DNA of 41,218 nucleotides from Deltaproteobacteria bacterium (GCA_016874715.1 VGTK01000031.1:1-41218), one strand, 5' to 3'; numbered from the stretch's first letter, positions 24,414 to 32,920 are shown. The notes: generated by a model not told the origin, from the letters alone. Numbers and translations: made by a program.

Positions 24414-25361
24414 ATGGGTGGGGGTGTGTGGCGCCTGGGGCGCGCGGTGGTTGCGGCGGTTCTGGTCGTGCTCGGGTGTGCGGCGGCCGAAGCGAAGCAG
24501 TGCGGCGGCGGCGTCGCCTGCGCGTGCGGCGACAGCGTCGGCGGTGCCGCCACGCTCGAGGCGGACCTGGTCGGCTGCGCGACGGGGCTTCGCGTGAGGA
24601 GCGATGCCGTGCTCGACTGCGGCGGTCACGCGCTGCTCGCGGACCCGCTCGACGCGGCCGAGGGCATCGTCGTCGAGGGCACCGCCGCGACGGTGCGCAA
24701 CTGCGTCGTCGCGGGCTTCCGGACCGGCATTCGCGTTCGCGGCGGCGGTGGGAACGCGATCGAGGACAACGCCGTCGTCGACAGCGGTCGTTACGGCATC
24801 GAGCTCGCCGTCCAGTCGACCGGCAACCGGATCGCCGGCAACCTCGTCGCGGACAGCGGTGACGAGGGCGTGCACGTCGGCACCGGCGCCGACGACAACG
24901 CCATCCTCGGCAACGAGATCGTCGGCAGCCGGCGCGAGAATCTCTACCTGCTCGACGTGACCGGCTGCACGGTCGAGGACAACGTCCTCCGCGGCGGCGG
25001 CGCCGCGGCGATCTACGTCAAGCACGCGAGCCGCAACGTGTTCGTGGGCAACGAGGTCTTCGACCGCCCGATCCAGCTGCGCGGCGCGTCCGACGACAAC
25101 CTCTTCACCGGCAACCGTCTCGACGGCGTCGGCTTCCTGCTGCAGGCATACAGGGACGCGGAGCTTGGCTGGAAGGCCCCGCGGCGGAACCGGGTGCACG
25201 GCGGGTCCGTGCAAGGCACCGCGACGTGCTTCCGCTTCGACGGCGCGTCGTACAACGTCGCGGACGACGTCGGGTCGAGCGACTGCAAGGCAATGGCGCA
25301 GAAGCAGTCGGGCGGTCTGAGTCCGGTAGGCAACCGGGTGGCGCTGGTGCAGGCACCCTGA
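24414..25361 (+). CDS. Secreted right-handed parallel beta-helix repeat protein
   Basis: A 315-residue exported protein. A signal peptide (core AVVAAVLVVLGCAAAEA) is followed by a Cys-rich start (CGGGVACACGD) and then about eight beta-helix rungs. These repeat a pattern of N-x-I/V-x-x-N: ATVRNCVV, GNAIEDNAVVDS, GNRIAGNLVADS, DNAILGNEIVGS, GCTVEDNVLRGG, RNVFVGNEVFDR, DNLFTGNRLDG. This is the NosD/pectate-lyase-like PbH1 fold. No polysaccharide-lyase catalytic residues are recognisable. It may bind or process a cell-surface or extracellular polysaccharide. AAGGGGAGG lies 6 nt before the ATG. It is divergent from the acyl-CoA dehydrogenase operon. Confidence 0.88.
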   Translation: MGGGVWRLGRAVVAAVLVVLGCAAAEAKQCGGGVACACGDSVGGAATLEADLVGCATGLRVRSDAVLDCGGHALLADPLDAAEGIVVEGTAATVRNCVVAGFRTGIRVRGGGGNAIEDNAVVDSGRYGIELAVQSTGNRIAGNLVADSGDEGVHVGTGADDNAILGNEIVGSRRENLYLLDVTGCTVEDNVLRGGGAAAIYVKHASRNVFVGNEVFDRPIQLRGASDDNLFTGNRLDGVGFLLQAYRDAELGWKAPRRNRVHGGSVQGTATCFRFDGASYNVADDVGSSDCKAMAQKQSGGLSPVGNRVALVQAP

Positions 25362-25371
25362 GCCGTCACGC

Positions 25372-25782
25372 CTACTTGACGCGTCGCAGCAGGCGACGGC
25401 GCCTGCGCACCTCGAGCTCCTTCTCGTAGCGCGGGTCGACGGTCGTGTCGCCGGCGAGAGCTGCCTGCCCGTGCAGGACCTGCCCGGCCGCGTTCTCGCT
25501 CGCGTCACGGGCGCACGCGGCACACAGCTGGAACGCGAACGTACGGCCGTCGGCACCGGGCACGCGGACCTGCGCCGCGGGCGGCTCGGTTGCGCACCAG
25601 TCGCACTTGCCCGCGCGGCGCTGCGCGAGCTTCGCGAGCGTCAGCAGCTCGTCGGGGTACAGCTCGTGCTCGCCGAAGCGCTCGTGGCAGCCGACGCACA
25701 GCCAGATCCGGCGGTCGGAGCGGTCGCCGAGAAACACGGCGCGGGCGATGACGGCGCTCGCGCACAGATCGCAGGGACGCAC
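25372..25782 (-). CDS. Putative zinc protein with four CxxC knuckles
   Basis: A 136-residue protein with a GTG start. Cys pairs occur at C4/C7 (PCDLCAS), C29/C32 (LCVGCHE), C60/C63 (KCDWCAT) and C87/C90 (LCAACAR). The spacing suggests two four-Cys zinc sites, each made from two consecutive knuckles. The last 20 residues are strongly basic (EVRRRRRLLRRVK), compatible with nucleic-acid contact. I recognise no named family. The stop is 10 nt from the convergent beta-helix gene. No Shine-Dalgarno is visible, so a start a few codons away is possible. It is divergent from the peptidase gene at 25924. Confidence 0.7.
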   Translation of the reverse strand: MRPCDLCASAVIARAVFLGDRSDRRIWLCVGCHERFGEHELYPDELLTLAKLAQRRAGKCDWCATEPPAAQVRVPGADGRTFAFQLCAACARDASENAAGQVLHGQAALAGDTTVDPRYEKELEVRRRRRLLRRVK

Positions 25783-25923
25783 GTCGGCACCATACCATGC
25801 CGTGCCGGCCGGCGCGCCCGCGTTCGCCACGTGGCAGCGCCTCGCCTCACCCGGCGCGCGCACACCGCCCGGCACGCCGGGCCGCTCGACTCGGAGGCGG
25901 TCCGGCAGTACCTCTGCCCCGTG

Positions 25924-27042
25924 ATGCGCACACGCCGCGTCGGGTGGGGGGTCCTCGGGATCGTGGCACTGCTGGCCTGTACGCCGGCACGCGCGTCGGA
26001 GCCGGTGGTCGACGGTCGGCCGCCAGCGGACGCGCCGGGCGCCGAGAAGGGCGCTCCGCCCGCGCCGGTGGGGGAGCCCCCCGGCACCACGGCCGCGGCG
26101 CCGGTGACGCGCTTCTTCCTGCACGGCGACGGCGTGCTGCGCCTCGAGAACGCGCACACGCACGAGAAGATCGTCGTGCGCTTCCGCGACCCGGACGGGG
26201 CGTACTCCGCGCAGGCGCTCGCGAAGGTCGACGCGCTCTTCCGCTCGCGCGGCGACGACGCACGGACGCGCGTGTCGCTGCGCCTGCTGGAGACCATCGA
26301 CTACCTCGAGGACACCGAGCAGCCGCAGACGCTGCAGCTGGTCTCGGGTTACCGCAGCGAAGGCTACAACGACGCACTGATCGCGAAGGGCGGCCAGGCC
26401 GCACGCACGTCGATGCACAGCGAGGGCCTCGCGGCCGACCTGCGCTTCGGCGGCGTGGATCACCGCGCGCTGTGGGAGCGCCTGCGGGCGCTCGAGTGCT
26501 GCGGCGCCGGCTTCTACGAGAAGAGCGGCTTCCTGCACGTCGATACCGGCAGGCCGCGCTTCTGGGAGCAGCACACGTCCAAGGTCAAGGAGAACCTGTC
26601 GAAGGGCAACGCGCGCGTGATCGCGCGCACGGACTACGACCGCTACGGAGACCTGGTCGGGCTCGAGACGACGCTGCACGCGATCACCGTGCACCCGCTC
26701 CGGATCGCGCGGCAGGCGAAGCTCGTGGCGAGCGACGGCGGTCGCGAGATCGCGACGCTCGAGCTCGCGTCGCGGCACGCGCCCGCGGCCGGCGGCGACT
26801 GCATCGCCGTCGACGGGCGCGGCGCCGGTGCACGCGAGCACCTGCGTGTGGTGTCGGTGGAGCCCCCGAAGGGCGGGCTCGCGGATCCGGCAGCACGCGG
26901 CGGTCCTGGCGTCGCCGTGCGCGCACGCATCGCGCTCACCACCTGCGAGCCGCGCCTCGAGGCGACCCCCGAGCGCATCGAGACCAACCCGATCGAGGTC
27001 TCCGCCGCCGCCCTCGGCGCGGGCCGGGGCACGGGCGGGTGA
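25924..27042 (+). CDS. M15/DUF882-type peptidase with C-terminal extension
   Basis: A 372-residue exported protein. The signal peptide (LGIVALLACTPARA) is followed by a Pro/Ala-rich linker to about residue 60. The DUF882/M15 domain then begins FFLHGDGVLRLENAHTHE and contains LVSGYRSEGYNDAL (SGYRS 141-145), the zinc motif SMH165SEGLAAD172 and the second element GFLH205VD207. These residues match D,D-carboxypeptidase-type zinc peptidases such as YcbK and MepK, which cut peptidoglycan crosslinks in the periplasm. Residues 215-372 form an extra C-terminal region I do not recognise, with two Cys. A GTG lies directly before the ATG (25921), and either could be used. Confidence 0.85.
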   Translation: MRTRRVGWGVLGIVALLACTPARASEPVVDGRPPADAPGAEKGAPPAPVGEPPGTTAAAPVTRFFLHGDGVLRLENAHTHEKIVVRFRDPDGAYSAQALAKVDALFRSRGDDARTRVSLRLLETIDYLEDTEQPQTLQLVSGYRSEGYNDALIAKGGQAARTSMHSEGLAADLRFGGVDHRALWERLRALECCGAGFYEKSGFLHVDTGRPRFWEQHTSKVKENLSKGNARVIARTDYDRYGDLVGLETTLHAITVHPLRIARQAKLVASDGGREIATLELASRHAPAAGGDCIAVDGRGAGAREHLRVVSVEPPKGGLADPAARGGPGVAVRARIALTTCEPRLEATPERIETNPIEVSAAALGAGRGTGG

Positions 27043-27130
27043 GCGCGGGCCGTCCGGGCGCGACGAGCGCTTGACGAAGCGGCCCCTGGCGCGGAAGGGT
27101 GCGGACCGATCAGGAAGGGGCCGTGCGCAG

Positions 27131-27766
27131 ATGACCACCACGAACGCCGAGGCCAGGGAGCTCGTCGTCCAGATCACCAACGAGATGTTCTCGCTCGGTC
27201 TGCTGACCGCGACCGGCGGCAACGTCTCGGCCAAAGGTGAGGACGACACGATCTGGATCACCCCGAGCCGCCTCTACAAGGGCAACCTGCACGAGCAGGA
27301 CCTCGTCCGGATCCGTCCCGACGGCTCGACGGTCGAGGGGGAGCGCAACCCCTCGGTCGAGTGGCAGATGCACTTCTCGAGCTATCGCGCCCGCCCCGAC
27401 ATGACCGGTGCGCTGCACACGCACGCGCCGATCGCGACCGCGATGGGCATCGTCGGCCTGCCGTTTCCGCCGATCAACACCGACGCGATCTTCCTGCGCG
27501 ACACGCAGCTCGTGCCGTGGTTCATGCCGGGCTCGAAGGAGCTCGCGGACGCCGTGGAGGAGGCGATCAGGAAGAGCCGGGGCTGCTTCCTGCAGAACCA
27601 CGGGCTCATGACCGTCGGAAAGACCCTGCGCGACGCGGCGACGCGCGCGATGAACCTCGAGGAGACCGCCAAGATCGTCCTCTACTGCAAGCAGTTCGGC
27701 GGTGAGCTGACGCTGATCCCGGACGAGTGGGTCGGGAAGCTCGCCGCGATCGCCGACTTCATCTGA
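27131..27766 (+). CDS. Class II aldolase/adducin family protein
   Basis: A 211-residue zinc-dependent class II aldolase domain. TATGGNVSAKGEDDTIWITPS is the family phosphate- or substrate-binding block. E77 lies in PSVEWQMH. The zinc ligands are H96 and H98 (ALHTHAPIA) and H157 (LQNHGLMTVG). Relatives include fuculose-phosphate aldolase, ribulose-phosphate epimerase and decarboxylases of the same fold. Sequence alone does not decide the substrate. A purine-rich AGGAAGGGG lies before the ATG, although slightly distant. The next gene on the same strand is an SDR oxidoreductase 109 nt downstream. Confidence 0.92.
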   Translation: MTTTNAEARELVVQITNEMFSLGLLTATGGNVSAKGEDDTIWITPSRLYKGNLHEQDLVRIRPDGSTVEGERNPSVEWQMHFSSYRARPDMTGALHTHAPIATAMGIVGLPFPPINTDAIFLRDTQLVPWFMPGSKELADAVEEAIRKSRGCFLQNHGLMTVGKTLRDAATRAMNLEETAKIVLYCKQFGGELTLIPDEWVGKLAAIADFI

Positions 27767-27875
27767 CGTCCGCACCGGCTTCGCCGACCACGAAGGACGA
27801 AGCGGCGGGTACGTTTCCTCCGGCCGACGGGTCGGGCAAACTGGACACTGTCGGATCTCGAAGGGAGGTCGCTCC

Positions 27876-28655
27876 ATGCTCGAATTGAACGGCAAGGTCG
27901 CCCTGATCACCGGCGGGGGCAGTGGGATCGGGCTCGCCGCGGCGCGGGCGCTGGCGAACGCCGGCGCCACGGTGGCGCTGATGGGTCGCGATGGCACGCG
28001 GCTCGCGCGCGCGGTGCACGAGATCGGGTCCGAGCGCGCCTGGGCGGTCGCGGGCGACGTCGGCGACGAGGACGACGTGCGGCGGGTCGTCCAGGCCGTC
28101 GTCGACCGCTTCCGCCGGCTCGACGTCGCGGTCAACTCCGCCGGCACGGGGTTCCTCGCGGGTGTGACCGAGCAGAACGCCGAGGACTGGGCGATGACGC
28201 TGCGCACGAATCTCGACGGTGCGATGTACTGCGTCAAGCATGAAGCGGCGGCGATGATGCAGGACGGGCAGGGCGGCTCGATCGTCAACGTGTCGTCGAT
28301 CGCGGGCAAGCTCACGCATCGCCTGATGAGCGCGTACTGCGTCTCGAAGGCAGGCCTCGAGATGCTCACCCGCTGCGCCGCGGACGAGCTCGGCCCGCAG
28401 CGCATCCGGGTGAACGCGCTGCGGCCGGGGCTCGTGCCGACGGACCTGTCGCGCATCTTCGCCGAGCACCCGAAGGTGCGCGCCAACTACGAGCAGCACA
28501 TGCCGCTCGGCCGCGTCGGCCGGGTCGAGGAGGTCGCGGACGCGATCCTGTTCCTTGCCAGCGAACGCTCGTCGTGGATCACCGGACAGGTGCTGTCGAT
28601 CGACGGCGGGCACACGCTCCGCGGCGGGCCCGACGTCGGGCTGCTGCTGACGTGA
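27876..28655 (+). CDS. Short-chain dehydrogenase/reductase (SDR)
   Basis: A 259-residue classical SDR. The cofactor motif is TGGGSGIG (residues 12-19), followed by NSAG (87-90). The active site is S140/S141, Y154 and K158 (SAYCVSKAG). RVNALRPGLVPTDL and the C-terminal ITGQVLSIDGGHTLRGG are also typical. GDVGDEDD after strand 3 and R38 in MGRDG favour NADP(H), with modest confidence. The substrate is unknown; neighbours suggest acyl-CoA or hydroxyacyl chemistry. GGGAGG precedes the ATG at a good distance. Its TGA lies at the first base of the downstream 95-bp repeat. Confidence 0.95.
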   Translation: MLELNGKVALITGGGSGIGLAAARALANAGATVALMGRDGTRLARAVHEIGSERAWAVAGDVGDEDDVRRVVQAVVDRFRRLDVAVNSAGTGFLAGVTEQNAEDWAMTLRTNLDGAMYCVKHEAAAMMQDGQGGSIVNVSSIAGKLTHRLMSAYCVSKAGLEMLTRCAADELGPQRIRVNALRPGLVPTDLSRIFAEHPKVRANYEQHMPLGRVGRVEEVADAILFLASERSSWITGQVLSIDGGHTLRGGPDVGLLLT

Positions 28656-28748
28656 GGAGGCCCATCGGAGGAGCGGAGCGCGGCGCGAGCCGCGCGAGCA
28701 CCGCACGGGGGCGAAAGTGAGACGAGCGAGCGAGGGCTTCGCCCGAGC
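28654..28748. repeat. Hairpin intergenic repeat, copy A
   Basis: First unit of a 95-bp tandem duplication. It begins at the SDR stop codon with GAGGAGGCCCATCGGAGG and contains a 7-bp stem GCGCGGC / GCCGCGC (28678-28684 / 28689-28695) with loop GCGA. The unit ends in GGGGGCGAAAGTGAGACG and runs into the 5' part of copy B (GAGGGCTTCGCCCGAGC). Related copies lie at 28749 and 29623. Confidence 0.85.
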
Positions 28749-28820
28749 GAGGAGGCCCATCGGAGGAGCGGAGCGCGGCTTGAGCCGCGCGAGCACCGCA
28801 CGGGGGCGAAAGTGAGACGG
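28749..28820. repeat. Hairpin intergenic repeat, copy B
   Basis: Second unit, 95 bp after copy A. The same stem (28773-28779 / 28784-28790) has loop TTGA instead of GCGA. The last bases, GTGAGACG, include the GTG start and first codons of the downstream crotonase gene, so its N-terminus (M-R-R) is encoded by repeat sequence. Confidence 0.85.
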
Positions 28821-29606
28821 ACCGAAGGCGTCCGCTACGAGATCGGCGACGATGGCGTCGCGACTCTCACCCTCGACCGCCCCGACAAGCGCAACGCCGT
28901 CATGCCGCCGGACTGGCGCGCCCTCGAGGACCGGCTCGACGAGGGCTCCGCCGATCCGAGCGTCCGCGTGTTCGTGCTCACCGGCGCGGGCACCATGTTC
29001 TGCTCGGGCGGCGATCTCAAGTCGATGGGCGAGCGGCTCGCGCAGTCGCCGGTGCGCCGCTCGCGCGAGCTGCTGCGCATGACGCGCGCCATCCAGCGCT
29101 TCCGCGAGACGCCGAAGCCGATCATCGGCGCGGTGAACGGCCCGGCGATCGGTGCCGGCTGTGTGATCGCGCTCGCCTGCGACGTGCGCCTCGCGGCCGC
29201 TTCCGCGACCTTCTCGGTGCCGTTCCTGCGCGTCGGCATGCAGCCGGACTTCGGCGGCGCCTACTTCCTGCCGCGGCTCCTCGGCACGGCGCGCGCGCTC
29301 GAGCTGCTGTGGACGGGCGACACGCTGCCGGCGGACGAGGCCGCGCGGCTCGGGCTGGTGAACCGCGTGCTGCCGGACGCCGAGTTCGTCGCCGGGGTGC
29401 GCGACTTCGCGCGCAAGGTCGCGCGCAACCCGGCGGGTCCGCTCGCGCTCTCGAAGCTGACCGTCTATCACGGTGCCGAGCAGACGCTGTCCGAGCTGCT
29501 CGACATCGAGGCGCTCGCGCAGACGGTGCTCTCGAAGTCGGCCGATGCGGCCGAAGGCGTGCAGGCCTTCGTCGAGAAGCGCCGGCCTGCGTTCAAGGAC
29601 GAGTGA
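28812..29606 (+). CDS. Crotonase-fold enoyl-CoA isomerase-like protein
   Basis: A 264-residue member of the enoyl-CoA hydratase/isomerase superfamily. The start reads TLTLDRPDKRNAV, the oxyanion loop CSGGDLK and the second loop NGPAIGAGC117V118. Hydratases have two catalytic Glu, in GGGCE and PE; here these positions are V118 and F138 (SVPFLRVG). Instead D146 is present in QPDFGGAYFLPRL, the place of the catalytic Asp of PaaG-type and some delta3-delta2 isomerases. A double-bond isomerase is thus more likely than a hydratase. It starts with GTG inside the repeat unit; no Shine-Dalgarno is obvious. It follows the SDR gene on the same strand. Confidence 0.9.
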   Translation: MRRTEGVRYEIGDDGVATLTLDRPDKRNAVMPPDWRALEDRLDEGSADPSVRVFVLTGAGTMFCSGGDLKSMGERLAQSPVRRSRELLRMTRAIQRFRETPKPIIGAVNGPAIGAGCVIALACDVRLAAASATFSVPFLRVGMQPDFGGAYFLPRLLGTARALELLWTGDTLPADEAARLGLVNRVLPDAEFVAGVRDFARKVARNPAGPLALSKLTVYHGAEQTLSELLDIEALAQTVLSKSADAAEGVQAFVEKRRPAFKDE

Positions 29607-29622
29607 TGATCCACGCTTCACT

Positions 29623-29710
29623 GCGACGAACGAGGGCTTTGCCCGAGCGAGGAGGCCCATCGGAGGAGCGCAGCGCGGCGTAGCCGCGCGAGCACCGCAC
29701 GAGGGCGAAA
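29623..29710. repeat. Hairpin intergenic repeat, copy C
   Basis: Third copy, between the crotonase and DUF423 genes. It contains GAGGGCTTTGCCCGAGCGAG, the GAGGAGGCCCATCGGAGG core and the 7-bp stem (29673-29679 / 29683-29689) with a three-base loop GTA. It ends GAGGGCGAAA, 5 nt before the DUF423 ATG. Confidence 0.85.
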
Positions 29711-29715
29711 TCGAG

Positions 29716-30111
29716 ATGACACCAAACGGAATCGTCGCGCTGGGCGCGGTGCTGGGAGGGGTGGCGGTGGCCGTCGGCGCATTCGGTGCGCACGGCCTGC
29801 AGGGCCGCGTGTCCCCCGAGATGCTGAACGTCTTCGAGGTCGGCGTGCGCTACCAGATGTACCACGCGCTCGCCCTGGTCCTGCTCGGGCTGTTCGCCGG
29901 CCGCGGGCCGTCGCCGACGCCGATCGAGGTGCCGCCGGGCGTCGCTCCGGCGGCGTGGCTCTTCCTCGCCGGCATCGTGCTGTTCAGCGGCAGCCTCTAC
30001 GCGCTCGTCCTGACCGGGACGCGGTGGCTCGGCGCGATCACGCCGCTCGGTGGCGTGTCGTTCCTCGCCGGCTGGGCGATGTTCGCGCGCGCGGCGCTGC
30101 TGCGGTCGTAG
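29716..30111 (+). CDS. DUF423 family membrane protein (YgdD-like)
   Basis: A 131-residue inner-membrane protein with four predicted helices. The DUF423 hallmark is at the N-terminus, GGVAVAVGAFGAHGLQ, followed by VGVRYQMYHALALVLLGLF and the C-terminal SGSLYALVLTGTRWLGAITPLGG. The family function is unknown. The ATG lies 5 nt after repeat copy C; GAGGGCGAAAT may serve as a weak ribosome site. The TAG stop directly abuts the stop of the convergent YfhO-like gene, with no base between them. Confidence 0.93.
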   Translation: MTPNGIVALGAVLGGVAVAVGAFGAHGLQGRVSPEMLNVFEVGVRYQMYHALALVLLGLFAGRGPSPTPIEVPPGVAPAAWLFLAGIVLFSGSLYALVLTGTRWLGAITPLGGVSFLAGWAMFARAALLRS

Positions 30112-32283
30112 TCACCCGGGCACCGAGGTCTTCCGCCGACGGTCGACGACGGTGACCGCGAGCGCCACGCCCGCGGTCATCAACGACAGCAGCGCACCCG
30201 CGTACAGGGACCGCGGCACGAAGCGAAAGACGACGTCGTGACGGCCGGCCGGAACCTCGATCGCGCGCGCGATGCCGTTCGCGCGCCGCGTGACGACGTC
30301 CCGGCCGTCGACGCTCGCCTGCCACTCCGGCGACCAGGCATCGAGGAGGACGAGGATCGCGGGCTGCGCGGCCTCGACGACGATGCGCACGTGGCGGTCG
30401 CTGCTTTCGACGATGCGCGCCTCGCCCCGCGCGGCCTCCGCCGTCGTCGGGACGGACGGCGCACCGTCTTCCGCATCGAGGACCACGCCGACGTCGTCGG
30501 CGATGCGGCTCGCGGCGATCGTATCGACGACCCGATCGGCGGGCGACACCAGCACGCGGCGCGCGAGGTACGCGCGGGGCAGAGCTGCCGGATCCTCGCG
30601 GACGTCGGCGGCGGTGCCGGCGAAGACCCGCCGCGCTCCCGTGTCGTCCAGCCAGCCGAGCTTGTCGTGGCCGGTCAGGATGAAGCGTGCCCCCGAGGCG
30701 CGCAGCAGGGCACTCGCGCGCCCCGCGTCGCCACCGTTCGCCGCGGCGCGGACCTCCTGCATGTAGCGATCGAGTCGTGCGGCGAGAAAGGTCCCGTTCG
30801 TGGTGACCTGAGCGACGCGGACGATCTCGCCGTGACGCGGGCTGCCGGTGAGCTCGGGCGTCAGCACGAACGCGCGGCCGCTCCGTCCGTGCCGGGCGAG
30901 CCACTGGTAGGCGTCGTCGTAGCGTACGAAGAAGTTGAGATTGTCCCACGGCCGCTGCGCGCGGGCGCGGTAGCCCGGGAGCGTCGCGACCACGATCAGC
31001 GCCGGCAGGGCCAGCGCCAGCGCGCGCCGCGCGGGCTGGCCCGGGAACACGAGCACGGTGAGCAGCAGCGCGCCGGCGACACGCGGCGCTGCCCCGAACG
31101 GAACCACGACGAGCAGGAGGGCCCCGAGAGCCAGCCACGTCGCACGCTGCAGCGGCGCGAGCGGCGTTCGGGCTGCCTGCGCTCCGCTCGCCGCCAGCAG
31201 CGAGAGCCCCAGCGAGAAGAAGTAGACCATCTTGTGCGGATGGGTGAGCAGGTGTCCGAACGGCAGCTTCCAGAGCAGCGGGAAGACGAGGGACTGACGG
31301 CCGAGCGACAGGACCGCGCAGGCCGCGGTCAGCACGAGAGCTGTCGTGCGGAGCCGATCGCCCGGCGCGGGGGCGACGATCGCGCCGATGGCGAGCAGCG
31401 GAACGACCACGCCCGCGTATGCGGGGATGCGGCGGTCGAGCGCCGCGCCCGACAGTCCCAGCGGAAAGTCGGAGAGGCGCACCGGGATCAGCTCGTAGAA
31501 CCAGCCGGGAATGTTCGCCGCGTCGCGCAGGCTGCCCGGAACCGCGGCCAGCGCCGGCAGGACGCCCGGCGCGGCGAGGCCGAGCGCGAGCGCGACGGCG
31601 ACCGCCGCCCACGCGGCGATTGCCGGCAGCCGCCGCGCGGTGACCGTCGAATCCGCGCGCGCCGGCCAAAGGAAGAGCGGCAGCAGCGCCATCGTGTAGA
31701 GCGAGAACTGCAGGTAGCCGGCGAGCAGCTGCAGGGCGAGCACGACGCCGAGGGCGAGCGCGCGTGACCATCCCGGCGCATCGCCCAGCCGGTGCGCGGC
31801 GAGGAACGCCACCGGGCACCACGCGAACGTCGCGAGCATGGTCGTCCAGCCGGAGAGCACGTGCAGCGCCGCGCTGCACGTGAGCGCCGCGGCCGCGGCC
31901 GCCGCGCTCGTCCGCGCGAGGCCGCACGACTGGCAGAGGAGGTACGCGGCACAGGTCGCGAGTGCGAAGTGGAGCCAGGCGAGGACGTCGATGGCGAGCG
32001 CGGTGTCCAGCACGCCGAACAGGAGATTCGGCGGATAGAGAAAGCCGAACTGGCTGTCGGCGAGTTCGTTGAGGCCGAGGCCGAGGTCGGCGTTCCAGAC
32101 CGGGAGGTTTCCCCGCGCGATCTCCTCGCCGAAGCGGAAGTGCGCCGGGTAGAAGAGGAAGTAGAGGTCGATCGACTGCCCGCTCGACCGCACCGGGAGC
32201 AGGTACATCCACAGCCACGCTCCGGCCGTGACGGCGACCGCGATCGCGGCGGCGTTGCGGAGCGAGGCGCGCGAGACGGGCAT
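30112..32283 (-). CDS. YfhO-like polytopic membrane glycosyltransferase-type protein
   Basis: A 723-residue protein with about 11-13 helices in the first 430 residues, then a soluble region and one last C-terminal helix (SLYAGALLSLMTAGVALAVTVV). The first loop carries YFLFYPAHFRFGEEIARGNLPVWN and GLNELADSQFGFLYPPNLL, the signature of YfhO-type proteins. GKLPFGHLLTHPHKMVYFFSL-type sequence also fits (LPFGHLLTHPHKMVYF seen). YfhO in Gram-positives glycosylates lipoteichoic acid; in other bacteria the acceptor is unknown. The soluble segment includes RVAQVTTNGTFLAARLD and WSPEWQASVDG, typical of the family's terminal domain. The ATG at 32283 precedes helix 1 directly. Confidence 0.87.
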   Translation of the reverse strand: MPVSRASLRNAAAIAVAVTAGAWLWMYLLPVRSSGQSIDLYFLFYPAHFRFGEEIARGNLPVWNADLGLGLNELADSQFGFLYPPNLLFGVLDTALAIDVLAWLHFALATCAAYLLCQSCGLARTSAAAAAAALTCSAALHVLSGWTTMLATFAWCPVAFLAAHRLGDAPGWSRALALGVVLALQLLAGYLQFSLYTMALLPLFLWPARADSTVTARRLPAIAAWAAVAVALALGLAAPGVLPALAAVPGSLRDAANIPGWFYELIPVRLSDFPLGLSGAALDRRIPAYAGVVVPLLAIGAIVAPAPGDRLRTTALVLTAACAVLSLGRQSLVFPLLWKLPFGHLLTHPHKMVYFFSLGLSLLAASGAQAARTPLAPLQRATWLALGALLLVVVPFGAAPRVAGALLLTVLVFPGQPARRALALALPALIVVATLPGYRARAQRPWDNLNFFVRYDDAYQWLARHGRSGRAFVLTPELTGSPRHGEIVRVAQVTTNGTFLAARLDRYMQEVRAAANGGDAGRASALLRASGARFILTGHDKLGWLDDTGARRVFAGTAADVREDPAALPRAYLARRVLVSPADRVVDTIAASRIADDVGVVLDAEDGAPSVPTTAEAARGEARIVESSDRHVRIVVEAAQPAILVLLDAWSPEWQASVDGRDVVTRRANGIARAIEVPAGRHDVVFRFVPRSLYAGALLSLMTAGVALAVTVVDRRRKTSVPG

Positions 32284-32454
32284 TCGCAGCGCATATCGCC
32301 TTCGACGATCGCAGGGAAAGCGACGCGGATCGGACGGCGCGCCCCCCGGGGCCGCGTCGCGAGCCGCGCACTCCACGGCCGAGTCTGCGGCGGAGCGCAC
32401 GTCCGCGCCGGAGATCGCACGACAGCGCCGCACGCGAGCGACGGAATCACGCCT

Positions 32455-32826
32455 GCGCGACGGTTCAAGCGCGTCTTTGCGCGCATCGGCTGCGCCGACT
32501 GCCACGTGCCGACGCTGCGCACGGTCTGGCACGAGGTGGCGGCGCTGCGCGACCGCGACTTCGCGCCGTACTCGGACATCTTGCTGCACGACATGGGAAC
32601 GCTCGGCGACGGCATCGCCCGGGACGGTGCACGGGCCGCGAGAGGCGCACCGCGCCTCTATGGCGCCTGCGCGCGACCACGGCGTTCCTGCACGACGGCC
32701 GCGCGACCACGATCGCGGCAGCGATCCTGGCGCAGGACGGGCAGGGGCCCCGTGTCGCACGACCGCTTCCGCGCGCTCGGCGCCGCCGACCGCCGCGCGC
32801 AGCCGCGCTTCCTGCGCTCGCTGTGA
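32455..32826 (+). pseudogene. Remnant of a di-haem thiol oxidoreductase (DUF1111)
   Basis: C-terminal third of a DUF1111 di-haem oxidoreductase, broken by two frameshifts. Frame 1 has FARIGCADCHVPTLRT (haem motif CADCH, 32491-32505) and PYSDILLHDMG. Near 32640 the homology moves to another frame: ERRTAPLWRLRATTAFLHDG followed by RATTIAAAILAQDGQ. Near 32750, in a GGGGCCCC run, it returns to frame 1 with FRALGAADRRAQPRFLRSL and a stop. Intact family members are about 450-500 residues with a second CxxCH. The N-terminal two thirds are missing; upstream lies the YfhO-like gene. The two shifts are opposite in sign. Confidence 0.8.
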
Positions 32827-32920
32827 GCGCCGCGCTCGGCGCCGGAGGGAAGGAGCGTCCCCGCGCCGCCCTTGCCGCGCGTCGCGCGTCTGGGGCATGA
32901 CGGCGCCAGGAGGAGATGCC

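Noticed and set aside
22246..24597. Long plus-strand open frame opposite the acyl-CoA dehydrogenases
   Set aside because: Antisense shadow of two clear acyl-CoA dehydrogenase genes, with no protein-like motifs.
28654..28820. CRISPR array or IS ends in the SDR-crotonase gap
   Set aside because: Only two tandem units with no unique spacers and no transposase; a hairpin repeat explains it better.
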